Source: Crocinitomicaceae bacterium
GTDB lineage: Bacteria; Bacteroidota; Bacteroidia; Flavobacteriales_D; Crocinitomicaceae
Direction: 5' to 3'
DNA length: 33,583 bases
Assembly: GCA_025210175.1 (NCBI GenBank)
Contig: JAOASF010000107.1
Span: 1 to 33,583, forward strand
Both the position numbers and the translations under genes were made by a program. Of this stretch, positions 25,716-33,583 are shown piece after piece; the stretch's first letter is position 1, and every line of letters starts with the position of its first letter. The notes under the pieces are model-generated. The model saw only the letters and a list, made by a program, of their open reading frames with translations, had not been told where the DNA came from and did no database searches.

Positions 25716-27848
25716 TTAGGGAACAATCTGGTCGATGCTGAACCAAATTACGGGATTCAAGTTTCCTTCCTTCACCTCTAAAACAGGATGCTCCAATTTG
25801 AGCTTACCCGAGCGCTTCGACTCGACCTCTGTGGAAGAAAGAATTTTTCCTGTTTTATAGGCAAAATAGGTCACTTTGTACTTATTCTTCCCTTCTAACC
25901 CTTTCAATACCAACTTATTGCTTTTTTCACCCACCGGTCGTTGGCTCTCAAAATAGTCGTTGTTACCCGTAATTACATTTTTCAGCTGGGCGCAGTCAGA
26001 TTCATCCGATAGTCGGTTGGTATACACATTATACGAACGATTCATCAACACACCGCTTGCATCCTTCCCATTCTGACCGAGATAATAGTGTATTTCTTTG
26101 ATGCTTTCTGCTTTTTTGAAAAGGCCAACTTTTTCATCTGCCACTTGCGTTATGGTCTGGTACTTCCCTTCTCCTTCCATCAAGGTGGTTTGAGCGGTAA
26201 ATTGCATGTATTCTTGTGTTCTAATCAGAGGAGTCCAAATGGATCGATCGTCCTGCCCTTTGCCATCGGCTTGATGAAAAAATACTTCCCACAAATTGAA
26301 GCCCGCCAAACCGAGAAAACCTGTCGTCATGATGTCTACAGGTAGTGTTTTATTGCCACTGCAATCTCCAAGTTGATCGGCCGTTTGAGTTTCGCTAAAA
26401 TAGATGGGCTTTTTGTAGTGCTGATGCAAAACTTTGATCCGCTCCGAAAGAACATTGTTGCTACTCAAACTAAAATGAGAGGCAGAGGCTTTGTAAACAT
26501 TCATACAAATCACATCGATATAGGGACTTTCCCAACTCGTGTCATTCGTTCCTCCTGGTTCATTCGGATACAAGGGATTGTTCAAGCCCGGCATGTGACT
26601 CAAAGCCGCAAGTGGATGGTCGGTATACCCCAATTCTTCTTTGATGTATTTCCCCATTTCGTGATGAAACTTGGCCACTGCCTTCCTAGTCGGTGAATCT
26701 CCTTTTTCGGTATCGTAAGGAGAACCTGGAATTCGGTCGTCTTGATTCATCCAGAAGGGTTCACTCATCAACTCAATAAAGCTGATTTGGGCAGAATAAC
26801 CCCAACGCGCCATGATGTAGCGGTAACGCTCCTTGAAATATTTAAAGGCTTCTGGTTTGGTGATAATCTCGCTCGGTTTGGTTAGTACAAACGCCTCTTG
26901 GTAGGCATAAGCTGGACGTTGTGACTCCGGACTCACCCCAAAATCCCATGACTTAAACTCGTTGTCAAAAATTTTAAACGGCGATTGGATCATGCAATTG
27001 AACTGAATCATCAAATCTTTTTCTTCCGCAATTTCAAAGAAGTGATCCATTTCCCAAGCCAGGTTGAGACGATCGGTGTAATTCCCCAACTTTTCGAATT
27101 CGATTTCGGACGAGGTAGGTTCCATAATGAAGCGAATGTACTTTCCTCCCTCGTTTGCATATCGTTTAATATCTTCCTGATAAATGGTCCAAGCGGAAAG
27201 GTTCAGCTCGTCTTTTGGGTTACCCGAATAGTACAAGTTGTTGTCTACATACGGTGAAAACAAGTTGGCCCCCACGGGATAAATCATCTTTCCTCCTCTT
27301 TCGAAGTTTTTCTGATTGGCATGTACACGAACCAAGCCCGCTTTGTTACTTTTCACTATTTCAACCGCTTGGGTGCGAACAGAGCGAACTTCTTCACCGT
27401 TGATCCACTCTTTGATTTCGACCTTCCATTTACCAGCATCTGGCAAAGCTACACGAAAACGGAAGGGATACAGCGTCTGCCTTTTAATCCAAGTATTTTG
27501 AATTTTCTCGCGTGAATAATCTTGGTAATAAAAACCCTCAACCGACTTTTCTTGACCTGTTTCACTATTGGTAAACGTAGCCGTGTATCTCACCTGCCAA
27601 CTCAAATATGGGTTCAACATTTGATCGGCGGGTACCTTTCGATTCATGATGAAGTTTTTCATTTTTTGATACACTTCCTCTTTGGGAATGAATCCCAACT
27701 CAACCGTTCGAAACGTTCCAACTTTTCCCTTTTCATCCCCACTCAATAAGACCACGTCCTTTTGAGGAGTTAGGTAAATCGGTGAATTAACTTGAGCAAA
27801 TAAGTTCCCACAAAAGAGAAGAAAGAAAAAAGCAAGTATTCGGTGCAT
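25716..27848 (-). CDS. Secreted DUF5060-type GH-A-like glycoside hydrolase (putative)
   Basis: The 710-residue protein has a signal peptide (MHRILAFFFLLFCGNLFAQ). A beta-sandwich follows at about 45-165 (FRTVELGFIP, RYTATFTNSETGQ, GKWKVEIKEWING), which resembles the DUF5060 domain that precedes TIM-barrel hydrolases. The barrel region (about 185-530) begins FERGGKMIYPVGANLF. Candidate catalytic acids are Glu363 in FIELMSEPFW, placed like the acid/base of clan GH-A, and Glu486 in PIYFSETQTAD, placed like the nucleophile. The tail at about 560-700 is beta-rich and has no T9SS motif, so it probably stays in the periplasm. Family and sugar substrate are unknown. It follows hisIE after 70 bases, with a weak hairpin between them. 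Confidence 0.78.
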   Translation of the reverse strand: MHRILAFFFLLFCGNLFAQVNSPIYLTPQKDVVLLSGDEKGKVGTFRTVELGFIPKEEVYQKMKNFIMNRKVPADQMLNPYLSWQVRYTATFTNSETGQEKSVEGFYYQDYSREKIQNTWIKRQTLYPFRFRVALPDAGKWKVEIKEWINGEEVRSVRTQAVEIVKSNKAGLVRVHANQKNFERGGKMIYPVGANLFSPYVDNNLYYSGNPKDELNLSAWTIYQEDIKRYANEGGKYIRFIMEPTSSEIEFEKLGNYTDRLNLAWEMDHFFEIAEEKDLMIQFNCMIQSPFKIFDNEFKSWDFGVSPESQRPAYAYQEAFVLTKPSEIITKPEAFKYFKERYRYIMARWGYSAQISFIELMSEPFWMNQDDRIPGSPYDTEKGDSPTRKAVAKFHHEMGKYIKEELGYTDHPLAALSHMPGLNNPLYPNEPGGTNDTSWESPYIDVICMNVYKASASHFSLSSNNVLSERIKVLHQHYKKPIYFSETQTADQLGDCSGNKTLPVDIMTTGFLGLAGFNLWEVFFHQADGKGQDDRSIWTPLIRTQEYMQFTAQTTLMEGEGKYQTITQVADEKVGLFKKAESIKEIHYYLGQNGKDASGVLMNRSYNVYTNRLSDESDCAQLKNVITGNNDYFESQRPVGEKSNKLVLKGLEGKNKYKVTYFAYKTGKILSSTEVESKRSGKLKLEHPVLEVKEGNLNPVIWFSIDQIVP

Positions 27849-27866
27849 GTCGATTATTTTGAATCG

Positions 27867-27895
27867 AAAAGTTAAGCATTCAAAAAGGAATGCCT
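27867..27895 (-). terminator. Weak terminator after the his operon
   Basis: On the minus strand AGGCATTC / GAATGCTT (8 pairs, one wobble) encloses the 6-base loop CTTTTT and is followed by AACTTTTC. The T-run is short. It lies 23 bases past the hisIE stop and before the hydrolase gene. Confidence 0.45.
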
Positions 27896-27918
27896 GATTA
27901 ATTCATCCTAAGTTTTCC

Positions 27919-28530
27919 TTAATTCTTTTGGTGCCGCTGGGCTAAAACTTCTTCAATATCCTTCAGTGAAAATCCTTTTTTCTTCAACAACATGAGGTAG
28001 TGAAACAACAAGTCTGCCGATTCGTTCAGGAACAATTTATCATCATTTCCCATGGCTTCAATCACGGTTTCAACCGCTTCTTCACCCACTTTCTGAGCTA
28101 CTTTCGCCACACCTTTTTGCGAGAGTGAAAAGACATACGATTTTTCGTCTTTGGCCTCTAATCGTTGATCGATGATTCCTTCGAGGGTTCGAACCGTGAA
28201 CTCTTCTTGGTTCGTAAAACAAGAAACATCCCCTGTGTGACAGGTAGGACCAACAGCTCGTACTTGAAATAAGATGGTATCGTTGTCACAATCCCATTCG
28301 CAGGATTTCCAGAATAAATAATTACCCGATTCCTCACCCTTGACCCAAAGTCTATTTTTGGAACGCGAAAAAAAGCAAATTTTATTGGAATTCATGGTTT
28401 GCTCGTAGGCTTCCAAATTCATGTAGCCCAACATACGAACCTGCTTCGATCCTTCCTCTTGAATAATTACAGGAATCAAGTTGTTCTTTTCAAATGCTGC
28501 TACAATCGTACTGGTATCTCTTGTTGCCAT
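27919..28530 (-). CDS. hisI: Phosphoribosyl-AMP cyclohydrolase / phosphoribosyl-ATP pyrophosphatase
   Basis: The 203-residue bifunctional HisIE has an N-terminal cyclohydrolase domain with RLWVKGEESGNYLFW (60-74), the metal site WDCDNDT (79-85) and GPTCHTGDVSCF (94-105, Cys97 and Cys104 as zinc ligands). The C-terminal pyrophosphatase domain carries KVGEEAVETVIEA and ESADLLFHYLMLL. It catalyses steps 2 and 3 of histidine synthesis. The ATG at 28530 lies inside hisF (31-base overlap), so translation is probably coupled. It is the last his gene here. Confidence 0.96.
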   Translation of the reverse strand: MATRDTSTIVAAFEKNNLIPVIIQEEGSKQVRMLGYMNLEAYEQTMNSNKICFFSRSKNRLWVKGEESGNYLFWKSCEWDCDNDTILFQVRAVGPTCHTGDVSCFTNQEEFTVRTLEGIIDQRLEAKDEKSYVFSLSQKGVAKVAQKVGEEAVETVIEAMGNDDKLFLNESADLLFHYLMLLKKKGFSLKDIEEVLAQRHQKN

Positions 28531-29255
28531 AAGGTCTCTTTTAATGTTTTTATTTTCAATTTTTCGAAGTGGAACAAGCTTGCCGCCAAGGCCCCTGTTG
28601 CCTTTGTTTGTTCGAATACATCGATGAAATCTTGCTCCGATCCCGCACCGCCTGATGCGATAACGGGTATGTTCACCAAGGACGAAACTTGTTTGGTTAT
28701 TTCCAGTGAATAACCCGCTTCAGTTCCATCGGCTGCCATCGAAGTCAATAGGATTTCTCCCGCTCCTCGATTTTCGGCTTCTTTCACCCAATCCAAGCAA
28801 CGTTTGTTGGTTCGGTTTCTTCCTCCTTGTGTATACACCCACCAATCGTTTTCAATTTTATTGGTGTCTACTGCCAAAACCACACATTGATTTCCGAAGT
28901 ATTTCGCAATGTCATTAATCAACTGAGGATTGGATACCGCAGCCGAATTGATGCTGATTTTATCCGCTCCAGCTTCGATCACTTTTCGAGCATCTTCCAA
29001 GGTTCTTATTCCTCCTCCCACGGTAAAAGGAATCGACAAATGGCCCGCCAAATTTTTGACCAAAGAAAGTAAGGTTCCACGATTTTCAACCCCGGCTGTA
29101 ATGTCCAAAAAAACCAACTCATCGGCTCCTTCAACCTCATATCGTTTCGCCAATTCCAAAGGATCGCCTGCCGAACGAAGGCCTTCAAAATTAACTCCCT
29201 TTACGGTCCATCCGTCTTTGATATCCAAACAAGGAATAATTCTCTTTTTTAGCAT
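28500..29255 (-). CDS. hisF: Imidazole glycerol phosphate synthase, cyclase subunit
   Basis: The 251-residue TIM barrel has both catalytic aspartates, Asp11 in IPCLDIKDG and Asp130 in VLAVDTNK, and phosphate loops with TVGGGIRT (78-85) and IASGGAGS. WTVKGVNFEGLRSAGDP matches the HisF start. It uses ammonia from HisH to close the imidazole ring and release AICAR. It overlaps hisA by 7 bases and hisIE by 31 bases. Confidence 0.97.
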   Translation of the reverse strand: MLKKRIIPCLDIKDGWTVKGVNFEGLRSAGDPLELAKRYEVEGADELVFLDITAGVENRGTLLSLVKNLAGHLSIPFTVGGGIRTLEDARKVIEAGADKISINSAAVSNPQLINDIAKYFGNQCVVLAVDTNKIENDWWVYTQGGRNRTNKRCLDWVKEAENRGAGEILLTSMAADGTEAGYSLEITKQVSSLVNIPVIASGGAGSEQDFIDVFEQTKATGALAASLFHFEKLKIKTLKETLWQQEIPVRL

Positions 29256-29965
29256 AAGGCAAATAATTCGTTGATGTCAATTTTCCCTTCGTAAATGGCT
29301 TTACCAACGATGGCCCCTTCGCAACCGATTTTTTCCAAGGCTTTCAAATCATCCAAAGAAGAAACCCCACCACTCGCTATCAAATTCAATTTTGGCTTTC
29401 GTTTTAAAATTTCTCGGTACAAATCAAGGGAAGGTCCTTGTAACATTCCATCTTTCGAAATATCGGTGCAAACCACATTATTAATTCCTTGACGATTGTA
29501 ATAATCAATGAAATCAAAGACGCTCAAATCCGTTTCTTCTGTCCAACCTTGAACCGCTATTTTCCAATCCTTACAATCCGCGCCTAGGATAAATTTATCC
29601 GCGCCAAATTCGGCAATCCAACTTTTGAATTCCTCTGGATTCTTCACGGCCAAACTTCCAACGGTTACTTGTTTTACACCTTTCGAAAGGACGAATTCAA
29701 CATCGGCTTTGGTCTTCACTCCGCCTCCAAAATCAATGACAAGATTCGTTTTTTCGCAAATTTCTCGAACTATTTCTCCATTTTGTATGCCCATTCCCTT
29801 TGCTCCATCCAAATCTACTACGTGCAAATACCGGCATCCTTTGCTTTCCCAATCCTGGGCAACTTCAACTGGATTGGTATAATAGGTTTTAGCTGTATCG
29901 TACTTCCCTTCCGAAAGTCGAACACAGGCTCCATTCAATATATCTATGGCTGGTATGATTCTCAT
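29249..29965 (-). CDS. hisA: ProFAR isomerase
   Basis: The 238-residue TIM barrel starts MRIIPAIDILNGACVRLSEG (catalytic Asp8). It carries VVDLDGAKGM, IDFGGGVKT and Asp130 in the GADCKDW segment, followed by VQGWTE, and the second phosphate loop IASGGVSS. It isomerises ProFAR to PRFAR, step 4 of histidine synthesis. It overlaps hisH by 4 bases upstream and hisF by 7 bases downstream. Confidence 0.97.
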   Translation of the reverse strand: MRIIPAIDILNGACVRLSEGKYDTAKTYYTNPVEVAQDWESKGCRYLHVVDLDGAKGMGIQNGEIVREICEKTNLVIDFGGGVKTKADVEFVLSKGVKQVTVGSLAVKNPEEFKSWIAEFGADKFILGADCKDWKIAVQGWTEETDLSVFDFIDYYNRQGINNVVCTDISKDGMLQGPSLDLYREILKRKPKLNLIASGGVSSLDDLKALEKIGCEGAIVGKAIYEGKIDINELFALC

Positions 29966-30549
29966 AATGCTAAAAAGTTTTGTAAAATTTTGCGCCCGTT
30001 TTCTCCTGATTTTTCAGGGTGAAATTGGACACCGTAAAAATTGTTTTGGTGGATTATGGAACTCAAATTCTCCACATAATTCAACCCTCCGATGGTCGCT
30101 TTTCCGGTCTCGATATAATACCCGTGAACGAAATAGAAATCAGCAACTAGGGCTACATCCTTGGTCAAGGCATCTTGCTTCAAATAATCGTGGTTGTTCC
30201 AACCCATGTGTGGTACACGGTCCAATCCATTCTTTGGAAAAGCCTTTACAGCCAGATCGAAAACCCCAAGCCCTTGACAATTGCCTTCTTCCAAAAAAGA
30301 ACACAAAATTTGTGCTCCCAAACAAACGCCTAAGAAGGGTTGCTGTAATGTTGGAATAAACTCGACCAAATCTTTTTCTTCAAGAGCCTTCATGGCTTGA
30401 GCCGCATCCCCCACTCCGGGAAAAACGACCTTTTCGGCCTTTCTTATTTCATCTTTATCAGATGTCAGGATAGTTTCAGCTCCAAGCGACTTCAAGGCAT
30501 TTTGTACCGAAGTCACATTCCCCGCTCCGTAATCAATGATGGCAATCAT
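29962..30549 (-). CDS. hisH: Imidazole glycerol phosphate synthase, glutaminase subunit
   Basis: The 195-residue class I glutamine amidotransferase has the complete triad: Cys76 in FLGVCLGAQIL, and His177 with Glu179 in VQFHPEKSG. The N-terminus MIAIIDYGAGNVTSVQNAL and VVFPGVGDAAQAM are typical. It hydrolyses glutamine and channels ammonia to HisF. It overlaps hisB and hisA by 4 bases each. Confidence 0.97.
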   Translation of the reverse strand: MIAIIDYGAGNVTSVQNALKSLGAETILTSDKDEIRKAEKVVFPGVGDAAQAMKALEEKDLVEFIPTLQQPFLGVCLGAQILCSFLEEGNCQGLGVFDLAVKAFPKNGLDRVPHMGWNNHDYLKQDALTKDVALVADFYFVHGYYIETGKATIGGLNYVENLSSIIHQNNFYGVQFHPEKSGENGRKILQNFLAL

Positions 30550-31634
30550 AAGCTTCCTTTTGTACTAGGGATTTGAAAATCGTTTCCTTGTTTGACCGCT
30601 TGTTTCAAACACTTGGCAAAAGCCTTGAAAATGGATTCAATCAAGTGGTGATCGTTATCTGCCGAAGCTTGAACATTGAGGTTGCACTCCGCCTTATCGC
30701 AAAAGGACTTGAAAAAGTGTTCCCACAGCTGATTCGAAATTTCTCCTGTTTTTTCTGCCTTAAAATCAGCCGACCAAACCAGCTGCGCTCTTCCACCAAA
30801 ATCCAAGGCTACCTGAGCCAAACTTTCATCCATCGGCAAGACAAAGGCATAACGTTCAATTCCTTTTTTAGAACCCAAAGCATTCTTAAAAGCCGAACCC
30901 AAAGCCAAACCGATATCCTCGATGGTGTGGTGTTCGTCGATTTCCAAGTCCCCGTTTGCTTTGACTGTTAAATCCACTTGTCCGTGACGAGCAATTTGAT
31001 CCAACATGTGATCGAAGAAAGGCAAACCTGTTTCAATTTTTCCCTTTCCAGACCCATCCAAATTCACTTCAATTTGAATCTTGGTTTCATTGGTATTTCG
31101 AACCAAACGCGCTTGTCGACCATACCCTTTGAGATATTCGTAAATCTCTTTCCAAGTCTGTACCTGACAATCCGCAGCGGAATCTTGTGTCCCAATAAAA
31201 ATGCTCTTTGTTCCGAGATTTTTCGCCAGTTCCACATCGGTTAAGCGATCACCGATCACGAAGGAATTTTGCAAATCGTACTCTCCTTGTAAATAAGAAG
31301 TCAGCATCCCTGTTCGTGGTTTGCGCAAGGGTGAATTCTCCGACTCAAAACTTCGGTCGATTCGGATATCGTAAAAACGAATTCCCTCACCTTCCAGAGC
31401 TTCTAACATCTTGTTCTGTGCTGGCCAAAAGGTAGCTTCCGGAAAGGAATCCGTTCCCAAACCATCTTGATTGGTCACCATCACCAAGGTATAATCCATC
31501 TCCTGAACGATCTTTCCGAGGTAGGTAAATACCCCTGGTAAATAGCTCAATTTCTCAAGACTATCCACTTGAAAATCCACAGGTGGTTCCTGAATCAGGG
31601 TTCCGTCACGATCAATAAACAGTACTTTTTTCAC
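30546..31634 (-). CDS. hisB: Bifunctional histidinol-phosphatase / imidazoleglycerol-phosphate dehydratase
   Basis: The 362-residue fusion has an N-terminal HAD phosphatase (VLFIDRDGTLIQEP, Asp8 and Asp10; MVTNQDGLGT; FVIGDRLTDVELAKNLG). From about residue 175 a dehydratase domain follows, with the two manganese repeats FFDHMLDQIARHG / DEHHTIEDIG and DNDHHLIESIFKA. It performs steps 6 and 8 of histidine synthesis. The same fusion is known in enteric bacteria and many Bacteroidetes. It overlaps hisC by 23 bases and hisH by 4 bases. Confidence 0.96.
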   Translation of the reverse strand: MKKVLFIDRDGTLIQEPPVDFQVDSLEKLSYLPGVFTYLGKIVQEMDYTLVMVTNQDGLGTDSFPEATFWPAQNKMLEALEGEGIRFYDIRIDRSFESENSPLRKPRTGMLTSYLQGEYDLQNSFVIGDRLTDVELAKNLGTKSIFIGTQDSAADCQVQTWKEIYEYLKGYGRQARLVRNTNETKIQIEVNLDGSGKGKIETGLPFFDHMLDQIARHGQVDLTVKANGDLEIDEHHTIEDIGLALGSAFKNALGSKKGIERYAFVLPMDESLAQVALDFGGRAQLVWSADFKAEKTGEISNQLWEHFFKSFCDKAECNLNVQASADNDHHLIESIFKAFAKCLKQAVKQGNDFQIPSTKGSL

Positions 31635-32661
31635 GAATAAAGGTTTTAATGGTTTGTATCAATTTTTTGTTTTCCACCTCTGTTCCTATTGAAACACGAA
31701 GGGCATTTTCTCCAACATCTTTTCGTCTTCGAACTACAATTCCTCTTTCCAATAAATAGGCATAAAGTTCAGTGGCATCTTCGAAGATTCCCAAAATGAA
31801 ATTGGCATCCGATGGATAGAGCTTTTGGGTTATTTCAAGCGTTTCTAACTCATCGAAAAGAATGGCTCTTTGTTCCAAAATCTGCGCGATCTCGTCGATT
31901 ACTTGATCCTTGTTTTTCAACTTTTCCAGTGCCGCTTTTTGGTTCAACTCGCTCACATTGTAGGGTGGTTTCAATTTGTTCAACCAAGAAACGACTTCCA
32001 CATTTGCAAAAGCCAATCCAACACGAGCACCTGCCAGTCCGAAAGCCTTGCTCATGGTTTGAAGCACTACCAAGTTTGGAAAATCAACCAGGCGTTTACT
32101 CCAACTTTCACTCAAGGCAAACTGAACATACGCCTCATCCAAAACAACCAAACCTTTGAAGCGGTTCAGACATTCCAAAATGATGCCCTCCTCGATGCTA
32201 TTGCCTGTTGGGTTATTTGGTGAACACAGAAACAGAAGTTTGTTGGTAGGGTTCTCCCAAAAGCAAGCATCCTGAGGCAATATAGGCTGGAAACTTTTAT
32301 CCAAATTCAACTCTATTGCATCCACCGCATTGATTTCAGCGGATACCTTGTACATACCATAAGTCGGCACGAAGGTTACGATCTTGTCATGCCCAGGTTG
32401 ACAAAAGGTGCGAATCAACAAGTCAATAATTTCATCACTTCCGTTGCCAATGAACATATTTTCAGTCGGCACTCCATTGTAAAGCGAGAGCTCCTTTTTC
32501 AGTTCATTTTGAAAAGGATCCGGATAGCGATTGTAGTTCCCATTCGGGTTTTCATTGGCATCCAAATAAACTTCTGCTTTGCCCGAAAACTCATCACGTG
32601 CACTGGAGTAGGGTTTTAAGCGTCTCAATTCGGGTCGTATCAATTGTTCAATTCTAGTCAT
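31612..32661 (-). CDS. hisC: Histidinol-phosphate aminotransferase
   Basis: The 349-residue fold-type I PLP enzyme shows the cofactor lysine Lys205 in TMSKAFGLAGARVGLA, Asp175 in VVLDEAYVQF, LCSPNNPTGN (145-154) and NENPNGNYNRYPDP near the N-terminus. It transaminates imidazole-acetol phosphate with glutamate, step 7 of the pathway. It overlaps hisD by 8 bases and hisB by 23 bases. Confidence 0.96.
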   Translation of the reverse strand: MTRIEQLIRPELRRLKPYSSARDEFSGKAEVYLDANENPNGNYNRYPDPFQNELKKELSLYNGVPTENMFIGNGSDEIIDLLIRTFCQPGHDKIVTFVPTYGMYKVSAEINAVDAIELNLDKSFQPILPQDACFWENPTNKLLFLCSPNNPTGNSIEEGIILECLNRFKGLVVLDEAYVQFALSESWSKRLVDFPNLVVLQTMSKAFGLAGARVGLAFANVEVVSWLNKLKPPYNVSELNQKAALEKLKNKDQVIDEIAQILEQRAILFDELETLEITQKLYPSDANFILGIFEDATELYAYLLERGIVVRRRKDVGENALRVSIGTEVENKKLIQTIKTFIREKSTVY

Positions 32662-33583
32662 TTTTCAGTTTTTTTAGTCGAACACTAACGGCATTTTTGT
32701 GGGCATCCAATCCTTCAGCTTCCGCCATGATTTCGATGATTGGACCGAGGTTTTTAATTCCTTTTTTGGAGATTTCTTGGAAGGTGATTTTCTTCACGAA
32801 GCTGTCGAGCGAAACCCCTGAATAGGCATTTGCATAACCATTCGTCGGCAGGGTGTGATTCGTTCCCGAAGCATAATCTCCAGCACTTTCGCAGGAGTAA
32901 TTGCCCAAGAAAACAGAGCCAGCATTCTCTATCAGATCCGTTTTAGAAGACGCATCATCAAAAGCAAGAATCAAGTGTTCGGGTGCGTATAGGTTCGAAA
33001 ATTCAAAACAGTCCTTTAGGCTATCCAATAGAATAATCATGCTCGAATCAATGGCCTTTTGTGCCACTTCTTTTCTTGGCAAAACAGCCAATTGCTTCGC
33101 AACTTCTTCTTGCACTTCTTGGGCAATTTTTTCCTTTGTCGTCAACAAAACAACCTGGCTATCGGGTCCGTGTTCTGCCTGAGACAACAAATCAGCTGCT
33201 ACGAAACTGGGTTCTGATTTTTTACCCGCAATAACCAAAACTTCACTTGGTCCAGCAGGCATATCTATCGCCACACCCATCACTTGAGCTCTCTGTTTGG
33301 CTGCCGTTACGTAAGCATTTCCTGGACCAAAAATTTTCGAAACTTGAGGAATACTCTCCGTCCCAAAGGTCATCGCTGCAATGGCTTGAATCCCTCCAAC
33401 TCGGGCGATGTTTTCAATTCCACATAGCTTGGCCGCATAAACGATCGCCGGATTGATTTCTCCCTTCTCATTCGGAGGAGTGCACAAAACGATCTCCTTG
33501 CATCCCGCAATTTGTGCTGGGATACCCAACATCAAAACCGTTGAAAACAAAGGCGCAGATCCACCCGGGATATACATGCCCAC
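32654..33583 (-). CDS. hisD: Histidinol dehydrogenase, N-terminus cut by the window edge
   Basis: The visible 310 codons lack roughly the first 110-120 residues of the usual 430. The first codon in the window is GTG, an internal valine of the motif VGMYIPGGSAPL, not a start. Zinc and catalytic residues are present: QAEHGPDSQ (Gln and His), YAPEHL (the Glu-His base pair), SAGDYASG (Asp) and DAHKNAVSVRL (the C-terminal His). It oxidises histidinol to histidine with NAD in two steps. It is the most upstream his gene seen; hisG would be expected beyond the right edge. Confidence 0.95.
   Translation of the reverse strand: MGMYIPGGSAPLFSTVLMLGIPAQIAGCKEIVLCTPPNEKGEINPAIVYAAKLCGIENIARVGGIQAIAAMTFGTESIPQVSKIFGPGNAYVTAAKQRAQVMGVAIDMPAGPSEVLVIAGKKSEPSFVAADLLSQAEHGPDSQVVLLTTKEKIAQEVQEEVAKQLAVLPRKEVAQKAIDSSMIILLDSLKDCFEFSNLYAPEHLILAFDDASSKTDLIENAGSVFLGNYSCESAGDYASGTNHTLPTNGYANAYSGVSLDSFVKKITFQEISKKGIKNLGPIIEIMAEAEGLDAHKNAVSVRLKKLKND

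Noticed and set aside
33254-33583. hisD starting at the right edge with GTG as a start codon
   Set aside because: The GTG encodes the internal valine of the conserved VGMYIPGG segment; the family has over 100 more residues upstream, so the gene is truncated by the window.
1-33583. CRISPR array, insertion sequence, prophage, tRNA, or defence island
   Set aside because: No spaced direct repeats, transposase, integrase, phage structural genes, tRNA cloverleaf or recognisable defence genes were found on either strand.

Overview
The window comes from a member of the Bacteroidetes, most likely a Flavobacteriales lineage near Crocinitomicaceae (the family placement is inference). The evidence is a SusC/SusD outer-membrane pair, a second TonB-dependent beta-barrel receptor, two secreted proteins ending in type IX secretion (T9SS) C-terminal sorting domains, promoter -7 boxes of the Bacteroidetes form TAnnTTTG, few Shine-Dalgarno sequences, and a bifunctional HisB inside a fully overlapping his operon. 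No rRNA, tRNA, insertion sequence, phage gene or CRISPR array is visible.

Region 1 (1-9.6 kb) is a transport cluster. A truncated TonB-dependent receptor on the minus strand diverges from a plus-strand series: a DUF2064 glycosyltransferase-like protein, SusC, SusD, a hairpin, a sodium:solute symporter, and a metallophosphoesterase whose start overlaps the symporter's end. SusC/D should bind a ligand and carry it across the outer membrane. The symporter could then move the ligand or a product of it across the inner membrane. No polysaccharide-degrading enzyme is present, so the substrate may be a small molecule.

Region 2 (9.6-12.9 kb) holds a membrane sensor histidine kinase with a PilJ-like sensor and a PAS domain, an unrecognised secreted protein convergent with it (the two stop codons overlap), and a GNAT acetyltransferase.

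Region 3 (12.9-19.8 kb, minus strand) is a housekeeping block. Read in the direction of transcription it is: a lipoprotein of unknown function, pdxA (vitamin B6 synthesis), then yceD/DUF177, rpmF, plsX, fabH, accB and accC. The last six link ribosomal protein L32 to the start of fatty-acid and phospholipid synthesis. They appear to be driven by a promoter just upstream of yceD and end at a strong hairpin terminator.

Region 4 (19.8-23.6 kb, plus strand) is a two-gene operon joined by an ATGA overlap. It encodes two T9SS cargo proteins, is more AT-rich than its surroundings, and is preceded by a 14-base perfect palindrome.

Region 5 (23.6-33.6 kb, minus strand) contains metG, a secreted DUF5060/GH-A-like hydrolase, and the histidine operon hisD-hisC-hisB-hisH-hisA-hisF-hisIE. 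hisD is cut by the right edge. All seven his genes overlap their neighbours.

The most notable material is the hydrolase-free SusCD/symporter/phosphoesterase cluster with its variant metallophosphoesterase, the T9SS two-gene island with its palindrome, and the unrecognised secreted proteins. I see no clear new defence or mobile system.
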